Shown: piece after piece, positions 28,253 to 36,167 of the stretch
Layout of the letters: each line of letters starts with the position of its first letter
Numbering within the stretch: position 1 is the first letter of the stretch
NCBI GenBank assembly: GCA_965219035.1
Contig: CBDCMR010000004.1
Span: 930,001-994,000, forward strand
Length of the DNA: 64,000 bases
Direction: 5' to 3'
Source: CBDCKN01 sp965219035
GTDB lineage: Bacteria > Gemmatimonadota > Gemmatimonadetes > Longimicrobiales > Gaopeijiaceae
Made by a program: the position numbers and the translations under genes
The notes under the pieces: model-generated
What the model was told of the DNA's origin: nothing
The model's database searches: none
Seen by the model: only the letters and a program-made list of their open reading frames with translations

Positions 28253-29599
28253 ATGTCGCGGAGAATCCACATCATTGCGGCCGTGGTGCTCGGGGCTGTG
28301 CTGAGTGCCCCCTCGACGGCACTGGGCCAGCGGGCAGAGCTCGTCTTCCGGGTGCCCGTGACCGGGATGATCGAGCTCGGGCTCGCGCCCTTCCTCGAGC
28401 GCTCCATCCGGGAGGCCGAGGCAGCCGGCGCCCGGGCCATCGTGTTGGACATCGACACACCCGGTGGTCGAGTGGACGCCGCGGAGCGCATCGCGGATGC
28501 CATCGCCGACGCGCAGGTTCCGGTCTACGCCTTCGTGAATCGTCGCGCCTTCTCGGCGGGAGCTCTGATCTCTCTGGCGACTCAGGGCATCTACATGAGG
28601 CCCGGCTCCGTGATCGGGGCCGTCACCCCGGTGGACGGGGCGGGAAAAAAGGCCTCCGAGAAGATCGTCTCCGCCATGCGGAGCGAGATGCGCGCCCTGG
28701 CCGAAGCCCGAGGTCTGGACCCTGCGGTGGCGGAGGCCATGGTGGACGAATCCCTGGCTATCCCCGACGTGGTGGAAGCCGGCAAGCTCCTCACACTCAC
28801 CACCGAAGAGGCTGTGGGGCTGGGATACGCCCGGGAGACGGAAGACTTCGACACGCTGCTGGACGATCTGGAGCTCTCCGGTGCTGCGGTGCAGGACCTG
28901 GACGTGAACTGGGCCGAGCGCCTCGTCCGCTTCTTCGCGCATCCGATGTTGGCTTCCTTCTTTCTGTCGTTGGGCTTCCTGGGGCTCGTCATCGAGATCA
29001 AGACGCCGACCATGGGCCTCGCGGGAGCCGCTGGACTCCTGTCGCTGTCGCTGTTCTTCGGATCCCACCTGATTCTCGGTCTCGCCGGTTGGGAAGACCT
29101 TCTGGTCTTCGGGGCCGGCGTGCTGTTCCTGGCCGCCGAGGTCATGCTCATGCCGGGCTTCGGCCTCTTCGGGCTGATGGGCATCGTCGGCATGGCGGCA
29201 GGGATCTATATGAGCCTCCTGGGCAGTCTGCCCACCGCGGAGGACTTCAGCAGGGCAGGGGGGGTGCTCAGCACGACCCTGTTGCTCCTTCTGGTCACCG
29301 CTTGGGCGCTCCTTCGGTACCTCCCCAAGAGCACGCGGCTGTACCGCACGGGGATCCTCCTCGGTACCCGGACGGACAAGGCCATCGGGTACGAGTCGGC
29401 CCAGACTCGTCCCGAGCTTGTCAGTCGGGAGGGTGTCGCCATCACGGACCTGAGGCCTTCGGGTGTCGGCCTGTTCGACGACGAGCGCATCGACATTGTC
29501 TCGGAGTCGGAGTGGATCGAGCAGGGGACTCCGGTGCGCATCGTGGCCGCGGAGGGATACCGTCACGTCGTCCGATCCGTGGCCGACAAGGAAGAGTAA
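28253..29599 (+). CDS. NfeD-family ClpP-class membrane serine protease
   Basis: A 448-aa long-form NfeD. It has a signal peptide (residues 1-25), a ClpP-like protease domain with LDIDTPGGRVDAAERI and catalytic Ser in RRAFSAGALIS (near residue 103), Lys in the GKKASEKIV region, four or five membrane helices (about 225-365), and a C-terminal NfeD OB-fold (GREGVAITDLRPSGVG-like). Long NfeD proteins pair with stomatin/flotillin proteins and cleave their C-termini. The flotillin-like gene follows after 74 bp, as expected. Confidence 0.9.
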   Translation: MSRRIHIIAAVVLGAVLSAPSTALGQRAELVFRVPVTGMIELGLAPFLERSIREAEAAGARAIVLDIDTPGGRVDAAERIADAIADAQVPVYAFVNRRAFSAGALISLATQGIYMRPGSVIGAVTPVDGAGKKASEKIVSAMRSEMRALAEARGLDPAVAEAMVDESLAIPDVVEAGKLLTLTTEEAVGLGYARETEDFDTLLDDLELSGAAVQDLDVNWAERLVRFFAHPMLASFFLSLGFLGLVIEIKTPTMGLAGAAGLLSLSLFFGSHLILGLAGWEDLLVFGAGVLFLAAEVMLMPGFGLFGLMGIVGMAAGIYMSLLGSLPTAEDFSRAGGVLSTTLLLLLVTAWALLRYLPKSTRLYRTGILLGTRTDKAIGYESAQTRPELVSREGVAITDLRPSGVGLFDDERIDIVSESEWIEQGTPVRIVAAEGYRHVVRSVADKEE

Positions 29600-29673
29600 C
29601 GCAAGGACACGACCCGGAGGGGCCGGCGGGGCGCAACCCGTCGGCCGTCCGGGGTCATGGAAAGGATCACTCG

Positions 29674-30663
29674 ATGCAGCAGCTCGACATCTTCAGCCTG
29701 TTCGTCCTCTTCGGGGCGGTCATGCTCATCTCCGTCGTCGCCTGGGCCGTGCCCGTGCGCCTGTGGATCGAGGCGATCTCGGCCGGAGTGAGGCTGGGCA
29801 TCGGCTATCTGGTGGGCATGCGCCTTCGCAAGGTGAGCCCTCCGGCGGTCGTGCGTCCCCTGATATGGGCGACCAAGGCGGGTATCCCGCTCAACGTCAA
29901 CGACCTGGAGGCCCACTACCTGGCGGGAGGGCAGGTCGAAAACGTCGTCCGGGCCCTCATCAGCGCCGACAAGGCCAGCATCGAGCTTGGGTTCCAGCAG
30001 GCGGCCGCCATCGACCTGGCCGGTCGGGACGTCTTCGAGGCCGTGCAGGTCTCGGTGAACCCCAAGGTCATCAACACGCCCAAGGTGGCGGCCATGGCCA
30101 AGGACGGCATCCAGCTCATCGCCCAGGCCCGGGTCACCGTTCGGGCCAACATCAACCGGCTGGTGGGTGGGGCCGGCGAGGACACCATCCTCGCCCGGGT
30201 TGGTGAGGGCATCGTCTCCTCCATCGGCTCCGCCGACTCCCACAAGAAGGTCCTCGAGAACCCGGACGACATCTCCAAGACGGTGCTGGCCAAGGGCCTC
30301 GACTCGGGCACCGCCTTCGAGATCCTCTCCATCGACATCGCCGACGTGGACGTGGGCAAGAACATCGGGGCCGACCTCCAGACCCATCAGGCCGACGCCG
30401 ACAAGAGGGTCGCCCAGGCCCGGGCCGAGGAACGCCGGGCCATGGCCGTCGCTCTGGAGCAGGAGATGAAGGCCAAGGTCCAGGAGATGCGGGCGGATCT
30501 GGTGAAGGCCGAGGCGGAGGTGCCCTTGGCTCTGGCGGACGCCTTCCGCGAGGGCCACATGGGCGTCATGGACTACGTGCGCTACGACAACATCCAGTCC
30601 GATACCTCCATGCGGAAAGCCATTGCCAGTGGGGACGACGAGGACGTCAGGCCGTTGGTCTAG
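29674..30663 (+). CDS. floA: Flotillin-like protein FloA
   Basis: A 329-aa protein, normal FloA length. A short N-terminal extracytoplasmic turn and helix (residues 8-50) are followed by an SPFH-type domain (VVRPLIWATKAGIPLNVNDLEAHYLAGG region) and the coiled-coil AQARAEERRAMAVALEQE. FloA scaffolds membrane microdomains in bacteria. The same frame is open upstream through nfeD, but ATG 29674 is the family start. It is paired with NfeD upstream and an unknown anchored protein downstream. Confidence 0.93.
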   Translation: MQQLDIFSLFVLFGAVMLISVVAWAVPVRLWIEAISAGVRLGIGYLVGMRLRKVSPPAVVRPLIWATKAGIPLNVNDLEAHYLAGGQVENVVRALISADKASIELGFQQAAAIDLAGRDVFEAVQVSVNPKVINTPKVAAMAKDGIQLIAQARVTVRANINRLVGGAGEDTILARVGEGIVSSIGSADSHKKVLENPDDISKTVLAKGLDSGTAFEILSIDIADVDVGKNIGADLQTHQADADKRVAQARAEERRAMAVALEQEMKAKVQEMRADLVKAEAEVPLALADAFREGHMGVMDYVRYDNIQSDTSMRKAIASGDDEDVRPLV

Positions 30664-30696
30664 CGCGGCTCTCCAGACTCTCTCGAGGACGCTCTC

Positions 30697-31332
30697 ATGG
30701 ACGAAGGCCTGATCCAGATTCTGGTCATCGCGTTCTTCATCATCATCGCGATGATGGACGGTGCGGCCCGGAAGAAGCGCCAGGAGGCCCAGCGCCGCGG
30801 CACGGTTGGGCGAGGGGAGGGCGCTCTGGACGTAGGTGAACACCGCTCGATGAAGACCGAGCGGATGTCCGAGGCGATGGTTCCTGACGAGCTCTGGGAG
30901 GAGATCGCCGCCCTGGCCAGGGGAGGCCCTTCCTCGGCTTCGAGGCCGTTACCCCCCACGCGGGTTCCCGGGGCCGAGCGTCGTCCGGCGTACGGCGATC
31001 CCGCTCCCCATGGGACTCCGTCCGGATTCGAGCGCCCCGTGCCTGCGCGGGTGCCCGAGCCCGAGGAGACCTCTCTGAGGCCCGAGCATCAGCACGTGGA
31101 GGATCACGACCACGTGGAGTGGGCCTCGGAGGAGGAGCCGGCCGAGGCCGTAGGCGAGCCGGACCCGGATGAAGACCCGGGTCGGGCTTCTCCAGAGCCC
31201 CAGAAGGGGCGAAGCGTGCGCCGCACCTTGATGCACGGAGATCGTGAGAGCATCCGACAGGCCGTGATCCTGGCCGAGGTCCTGGGCCCGCCTGTGTCCC
31301 TACGGGACTCGGATCACGAGCCTCCGGGCTGA
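30697..31332 (+). CDS. Uncharacterised N-terminally anchored protein downstream of floA
   Basis: A 211-aa protein: one N-terminal helix (ILVIAFFIIIAMM), a basic RKKRQ cytoplasmic start, about 100 low-complexity Pro/Glu-rich residues, and a conserved-looking tail RESIRQAVILAEVLGPPVSLRD. That last motif, a short helix then GPPxSLR, ends many Gemmatimonadota-type proteins as far as I recall. It starts 33 bp after floA, so it is probably part of the same operon and may act in the microdomain. No function assigned. Confidence 0.75.
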   Translation: MDEGLIQILVIAFFIIIAMMDGAARKKRQEAQRRGTVGRGEGALDVGEHRSMKTERMSEAMVPDELWEEIAALARGGPSSASRPLPPTRVPGAERRPAYGDPAPHGTPSGFERPVPARVPEPEETSLRPEHQHVEDHDHVEWASEEEPAEAVGEPDPDEDPGRASPEPQKGRSVRRTLMHGDRESIRQAVILAEVLGPPVSLRDSDHEPPG

Positions 31333-31359
31333 GAGGGGGAGCGCGGCTGGGAGTCGGCG

Positions 31360-34068
31360 CTACATCTCCCCTGAGCCCATCCTCCGCAGCACGGTGTGCA
31401 GGATTCCGCCGTTCTGGTAGTACTCCACATCCACGTCCGAATCGAGGCGCGCGATCACCTGGAACGCCGTCTCGGTGCCGTCCTCGGCCATGGCCACCAC
31501 GCTCAAGCGTGTGTGGGGCTCCAGCCCGTCGGCCACACCCGTGATGTCGTACGTCTCACGGCCCGTCAGAACCAGGGATTGAGCACTGTCGCCCTCTTCG
31601 AACTGCAGGGGTAGGACGCCCATTCCCACCAGGTTGCTCCGGTGGATGCGCTCGTAGCTCTCGGCGATGACCGCTCGGACGCCCAGCAAGGCGGTACCCT
31701 TCGCCGCCCAGTCACGTGAGCTGCCCGTCCCGTATTCCCGCCCGGCCAGGACCACCAGAGGCGTGCCCTCGGCCTGATAGCGCATCGACGCTTCGTAGAA
31801 GGATATCTCCTCACCGCTGGGGATGTGGACGGTGTAGCCGCCCTCGAGATCTTCGAGCATGAGGTTCCGGATGCGCACGTTGCCGAAGGTGCCCCGCATC
31901 ATCACCTCGTGGTTCCCGCGCCGGGAGCCGAAGGTGTTGAACTGCCAGGGCTTCACCCCCCGCTCCTGCAGGTAGGCTCCGGCGGGCTGGTCCTTGGGGA
32001 TCGCACCCGCAGGGGATATGTGGTCAGTGGTCGTCGTATGGCCGAAGATGCCCAGGACGCGGGCTCCGTGGACGTCGGCCAGGTCCGGGACCTCCAGCGA
32101 CATGCCCTGGAAGAAGGGAGGATTCCGGATGTACGTGGAATCGGCCTCCCAGTCGTAGAGGTTGTCCTCGTCGGTGGGGAGGGGGAGCGCCTGCCACAGG
32201 TCGTTGCCCTCGAAGACCTCGGCGTACCGGCTCTCGAACATCTCGGGCCGGAGGCAGGACCGCACCGTCTCGCCGATGACCCCCGAGCTGGGCCACAGGT
32301 CCTTGAGATAGACGGGCTGGCCGTCGCGGCCGTGGCCTACGGGCTCCGTCGCCCAGTCGATGTCGATCCGCCCTGCCAGGGCGTACGCGACGACCAGGAT
32401 GGGGGAGGACAGGTAGTTCGCCCGCACCTGGGGGTGGATGCGCGCCTCGAAGTTCCGATTGCCGGAGAGGATCGACGCCACGACCAAACCCTGCTTCGTG
32501 ACCTCTTCGCCAATGGACTCGGCCAGGGGGCCCGAGTTTCCGATGCACGTCGTGCATCCGTATCCTACCACGTCGAACCCCAGCTGGTTCAGATGGTCGC
32601 TGAGGCCGGCGGCATCCAGGTAGTCGCTGACCACCTTCGATCCCGGAGCCATGCTGGGCTTCACCCACGGCTTCACCTCGAGACCCAATTCCACGGCCTT
32701 CTTGGCCAGAAGGCCCGCCCCCACCATGACCGTAGGGTTCGATGTGTTGGTACAGCTGGTGATGGCGGCGATGACGACGCTGCCGTCTCCGATCTCGCAC
32801 GACTCTCCGTCCACCTCAACGGGGGCCGTCCGCTTGCCGTTCCCGTTCGGCGCGAAACCCGAGGGCACAAGGGTCGGGAGATCCCGGTCGAACGCCGCGG
32901 GAAGGTCGCCCAACCCGATCCGGTCCTGGGGACGCTTCGGCCCGGCCACGCTGGGCTCCACCGTGGAGAGGTCCATGTGGAGAACGTCGGTGTACTCCGC
33001 ATCCGGTGTCTGATCGGTGCGGAAGAGCCCCTGCTCCTTGCTGACCCGCTCGACCCTCTCCACCAGCTCCTCGCTTCGTCCCGATCCTGTCAGGTAGGAC
33101 AGGGTCTCGGCATCGACGGGGAAGAAGCCGATGGTCGCACCGTATTCGGGGGACATGTTGGCCAGGGTCGCGCGGTCCGGAAGGGTCAGCTTGGAGAGGC
33201 CGGGGCCGAAGTACTCGACGAAGCGACCCACCACGCCGTGGGCCCGTAGCATCTCCACCACGTGGAGCACGAGATCCGTGGCCGTGGCTCCCTCGGGCAG
33301 CTCACCGGTGAACTTCACGCCCACCACCTCGGGCAGCAGCATGTAGTACGGTTGACCCGTGAGGACGGCCTCCGCCTCGATACCGCCCACGCCCCAACCC
33401 ACGACCCCCAGCCCGTTGATCATGGTGGTATGCGAGTCGGTGCCCACGAGCGTGTCGGGATACGCCACCCACGCGCCGCCCTCCTCCCGTCGATGCACCA
33501 CCGACGCCAGGTACTCGAGGTTCACCTGGTGCACGATGCCCGTTCCCGGCGGCACGACCCGGAAGTCCTCGAAAGAGTGCTGAGCCCACCGTAGGAGGGC
33601 GTACCGCTCCCGGTTCCGTTCGAACTCCTTCTCCACGTTCTGCCGATAGGCCTCGGGAGTCCCGAAGAAGTCGACCTGGACCGAGTGGTCGATGACGAGG
33701 TCGGCCGGGACCACCGGGTTGATGCGGTTCGGATCGCCGTTCATGGCCTTGAGCCGGTCCCGCATGGCGGCCAGATCGACCACTGCGGGGACGCCGGTGA
33801 AGTCCTGGAGCACCACCCGTGTGGGCATGAACGGCACGTCGGCGCCCGCGTGCGTCGGGCTCCACTCGGCTACCGCCTGCACGTGCTCCTCACCCACGTA
33901 CCTGCTACCGGCATGGCGCAGGGCGTTCTCCAGGAGGATGCGGATGGAGAAGGGGAGGCGGCCCAGGTCTCTGAGGCCGGTCTCCTCCAATCTACCGAGC
34001 CGGTAGAAGGACGTGGGCCCCTCCCTCAGATCGATGCTGGTCAGTGCGCCGAAGGGGTCGCTGCTCAT
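31360..34068 (-). CDS. acnA: Aconitate hydratase AcnA
   Basis: A 902-aa aconitase of the AcnA/IRP1 family. [4Fe-4S] cysteines are in SCTNTSNP and GCTTCIGNSGP; substrate-binding segments include VGTDSHTTMINGLGVVGWGVG and GREYGTGSSRDWAAKG in the swivelling domain. It isomerises citrate to isocitrate in the TCA cycle. The start is ATG 34068 (MSSDPFGAL); an upstream in-frame ATG at 34191 would add 41 non-conserved residues. The leader (34069-34310) has three TACGTA-centred repeats. Confidence 0.95.
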   Translation of the reverse strand: MSSDPFGALTSIDLREGPTSFYRLGRLEETGLRDLGRLPFSIRILLENALRHAGSRYVGEEHVQAVAEWSPTHAGADVPFMPTRVVLQDFTGVPAVVDLAAMRDRLKAMNGDPNRINPVVPADLVIDHSVQVDFFGTPEAYRQNVEKEFERNRERYALLRWAQHSFEDFRVVPPGTGIVHQVNLEYLASVVHRREEGGAWVAYPDTLVGTDSHTTMINGLGVVGWGVGGIEAEAVLTGQPYYMLLPEVVGVKFTGELPEGATATDLVLHVVEMLRAHGVVGRFVEYFGPGLSKLTLPDRATLANMSPEYGATIGFFPVDAETLSYLTGSGRSEELVERVERVSKEQGLFRTDQTPDAEYTDVLHMDLSTVEPSVAGPKRPQDRIGLGDLPAAFDRDLPTLVPSGFAPNGNGKRTAPVEVDGESCEIGDGSVVIAAITSCTNTSNPTVMVGAGLLAKKAVELGLEVKPWVKPSMAPGSKVVSDYLDAAGLSDHLNQLGFDVVGYGCTTCIGNSGPLAESIGEEVTKQGLVVASILSGNRNFEARIHPQVRANYLSSPILVVAYALAGRIDIDWATEPVGHGRDGQPVYLKDLWPSSGVIGETVRSCLRPEMFESRYAEVFEGNDLWQALPLPTDEDNLYDWEADSTYIRNPPFFQGMSLEVPDLADVHGARVLGIFGHTTTTDHISPAGAIPKDQPAGAYLQERGVKPWQFNTFGSRRGNHEVMMRGTFGNVRIRNLMLEDLEGGYTVHIPSGEEISFYEASMRYQAEGTPLVVLAGREYGTGSSRDWAAKGTALLGVRAVIAESYERIHRSNLVGMGVLPLQFEEGDSAQSLVLTGRETYDITGVADGLEPHTRLSVVAMAEDGTETAFQVIARLDSDVDVEYYQNGGILHTVLRRMGSGEM

Positions 34069-34220
34069 GACGGCCTCTATGTACTCTCTGGTGCGCGTCG
34101 GTCGTGGTCCGTCGGGGGAAGCGGATGTGAAAGAATACCAAAGGCTCTGCGCGGAAAACACCCCGTACCTAACCCCACGCGGCCCTCGCACTCTCTCCCA
34201 CGGGGTGAGGGGAGTCTTTC

Positions 34221-34287
34221 CAACGTACGTATATATTCCTCTTCAACATACGTATACATCGTCTTGAACGTACGTACGCGTATGTCC
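34221..34287 (-). promoter_or_regulatory. Three 22-23 bp iterons with TACGTA core upstream of acnA
   Basis: Similar units start at 34221 (CAACGTACGTATAT), 34244 (CAACATACGTATAC) and 34266 (GAACGTACGTACGC), at 23- and 22-bp spacing. They are about 150-220 bp upstream of the acnA start and in an otherwise gene-free, less GC-rich stretch. Phased palindromic units suggest a cooperative operator; no known binding protein is assigned. Confidence 0.45.
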
Positions 34288-34313
34288 CGAATCCCGCAGG
34301 AATGCACGGATGG

Positions 34314-34376
34314 GGGTCCGTTCGGCATCCCTTGCCCATCCACACATCCTCTGGGAGTCCGTCAATCCCCACTTTG
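34314..34376 (-). repeat. 63-bp repeat, copy A
   Basis: The reverse complement of this stretch is identical to 47638-47700 over all 63 bases; the sequences on both sides differ. The two copies are inverted and 13.3 kb apart. See the finding on this repeat. Confidence 0.85.
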
Positions 34377-34474
34377 CCGTCGTGAGGGTGCCCCCGGCTC
34401 CGAGAGGCGGTAGGATCAAGGGCCGCGTCGCCGGTACTAGTAGGATGGGTCGCTCGCACTAAGGAAAGGGGGGA

Positions 34475-34666
34475 GTGGCCATGCGACGGCTTTCACGCTC
34501 ACGGTCTTTCCCCGCCACAGGCGCACACCTCCCTGATCGCGCCATGGCGAGGCCAGAAGACGACCTGCTTGGACGATCGCGTTTTGCCAACGCAGTGGCG
34601 GGGCTCATCATCGACTCGCCTGTCGGCTCATCTCTCCGCATCGGTATCTATGGCGACTGGGGATGA
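34475..34666 (+). pseudogene. KAP-family P-loop NTPase, N-terminal fragment
   Basis: A 63-aa open frame starting GTG after a purine-rich AAGGAAAGGGGGGA. Residues 28-63 read DDLLGRSRFANAVAGLIID then LRIGIYGDWG and stop. This matches the start of KAP NTPases, where D-LGR-F---L---I leads into IGxYGDWGSGKT, the Walker A P-loop. The stop falls exactly after GDWG, before the GKT, so no ATP site can form. KAP proteins are membrane-associated P-loop ATPases, and some act in anti-phage defence. The rest of the gene is not downstream; galK begins 71 bp on. Confidence 0.65.
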
Positions 34667-34737
34667 GCCCTTTCCAGATTCCGAGTTGAACTGGCCGAAG
34701 GTCGGTCCGGTAACCGCGTAGCTCCGGAGACATCCGG

Positions 34738-36135
34738 TTGGACGGACATTCCCACGGATTGGACGGAGATTCCGACGACTTGAGCGGATCTTCCTACCGA
34801 GATTCGTCAGGGTTCTTCAAGGACCGGTTCGGACTCCCCGCGCCGGCCTTCGTCGTGCACGCTCCCGGTCGTGTGAACCTCATCGGCGAGCACATCGACT
34901 ACTCCCTCCTCCCGGTTCTTCCCATGGCCATCCAGCTCCGCACCACACTGACGGTGCGGCCCCGCAAGGACCACGATGTGCGACTGACCAACGCCGACCA
35001 GTCGTATGCTGACGTCGAGCTGGAGCTGTCTGCAGATGTGGAGCCGGGGGAGTCGGGTGATCCGGGCGAGTCGGGCGAGTCGGGTAAGCTCTGCGAGTCG
35101 GGCGAGTCGGGTAAGCCGAATAAGCCGGGCGAGCCGAGTGGACCAAGTGGGCTGGGCGAGCTGAGTGAGTCGAGCGGCTGGGGCGACTGGGGCGACTGGG
35201 GCGACTACGCCCGGGGTGTGGCACAGGCGCTGGTCCGCGACTACGGGATCAGCGTGGGGGCCGACATCGCGGTAGAGTCCGATCTGCCTATCGCGGCCGG
35301 CCTGAGCTCCTCCTCCGCGCTCTCGTGCGGCGTGGCCCTGGCGCTCCTGGCCGTGAACGGGAGGGACGTCGACCTAATGGAGCTGGCCGACGTCGTGGCC
35401 CGGGCAGAGCGGTATACAGGCACGCAGGGCGGCGGAATGGACCAGGCGGTCATCCTGTGCGCTCTGGCCGGGCACGCTCTCGGTGTGAGCTTCGCGCCTC
35501 TTCACATTCGCCCGGTGTTCATGCCAGAAGACTGGGTGTTCCTCGCAGCCCACAGCGGCGTCGTGGCGGAGAAGTCCGGCCCGGCGCAGGCCACGTACAA
35601 CGCCCGGACGCGCGAGTGTCGAGAAGCGCTCGAGACCGTGTGGGACACCGTCGGGGAGGGAGAACCGCCGGACAAGGACTACCGCCCGCTACTAGAGGCC
35701 GCGGATCCGGAGCACCTGCTGGAGGTAGCGACGGAGGTCCTGGAGGCTCCTCTCCTGGCTCGCTTTCGACACACCGTCAGTGAGGCGCTGCGCGTGTCCG
35801 AGGCGGAGGCGGCTCTCGCCGCTCGTGACCTCTGGGAGTTCGGTCGTATCATGAACGCCTCCCACCAGAGCCTCCGTGACGACTTCGAGGTGAGCACGCC
35901 CGAGCTCGACCGCATCGTCACCCTCGCTCGGGAGGCGGGCGCCGCAGGGGCACGTCTCACCGGAGCGGGACTCGGGGGTGCGGCACTGATCCTGTGTACG
36001 GAGGCCGCGGAGTCGGCGGTTCTGGAAGCCCTCGCAATTGGTTACTACAGGCTGAGGAGAGACACGTCGGGAGAGGAAGCGGTCTTCAGGGCGGCCCCCT
36101 CGGGGGGAGCCACCGTGGAGAGGGTGGGGGCTTAG
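34738..36135 (+). CDS. Galactokinase / GalNAc-kinase-like GHMP kinase
   Basis: A 465-aa GHMP kinase. Signature 1 is PGRVNLIGEHIDY with PVLPMAI; the ATP loop is PIAAGLSSSSALSCG; and the C-terminal GHMP motif is LTGAGLGGAALIL. The HIDY...VLPMA form of the signature is that of the eukaryote-like GALK2/plant galactokinase group, whereas bacterial GalK normally reads HTDYNxGFVLP. Residues of about 102-157 are an inserted Gly/Glu/Ser/Pro repeat (see repeat feature). The start is a TTG at 34738 with GGAG about 8 bases upstream and is uncertain. It would phosphorylate galactose or GalNAc at O1. Confidence 0.83.
   Translation: MDGHSHGLDGDSDDLSGSSYRDSSGFFKDRFGLPAPAFVVHAPGRVNLIGEHIDYSLLPVLPMAIQLRTTLTVRPRKDHDVRLTNADQSYADVELELSADVEPGESGDPGESGESGKLCESGESGKPNKPGEPSGPSGLGELSESSGWGDWGDWGDYARGVAQALVRDYGISVGADIAVESDLPIAAGLSSSSALSCGVALALLAVNGRDVDLMELADVVARAERYTGTQGGGMDQAVILCALAGHALGVSFAPLHIRPVFMPEDWVFLAAHSGVVAEKSGPAQATYNARTRECREALETVWDTVGEGEPPDKDYRPLLEAADPEHLLEVATEVLEAPLLARFRHTVSEALRVSEAEAALAARDLWEFGRIMNASHQSLRDDFEVSTPELDRIVTLAREAGAAGARLTGAGLGGAALILCTEAAESAVLEALAIGYYRLRRDTSGEEAVFRAAPSGGATVERVGA
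35043..35214 (+). repeat. 9-bp in-frame repeat insertion inside the galactokinase gene
   Basis: A decayed tandem of GGCGAGTCG-type 9-bp units, ending in three perfect GGCGACTGG units, encodes about 55 residues of GESG, GKPN and WGD repeats between two GHMP core strands. The unit length keeps the frame. Typical galactokinases have no such insert. Confidence 0.8.
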
Positions 36136-36167
36136 GAGAGTCCGGGACACTCCCGGCTCCGGAGCGC

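Larger units (their letters stand above)
34069..34474. other. Gene-free spacer between acnA and the KAP fragment
   Basis: About 400 bp without a convincing coding region. It holds the TACGTA repeats (34221-34287) and one copy of a 63-bp sequence (34314-34376) found inverted at 47638-47700. Short frames crossing it show no recognisable protein. Confidence 0.6.

Noticed and set aside
28192..29673. Continuous plus frame from nfeD into floA
   Set aside because: The first part is out of frame with NfeD and has no family match; FloA starts at 29674 with its normal N-terminus.
31825..33249. 474-aa plus open frame opposite acnA
   Set aside because: Antisense shadow of aconitase; no start signal and no recognisable domain.
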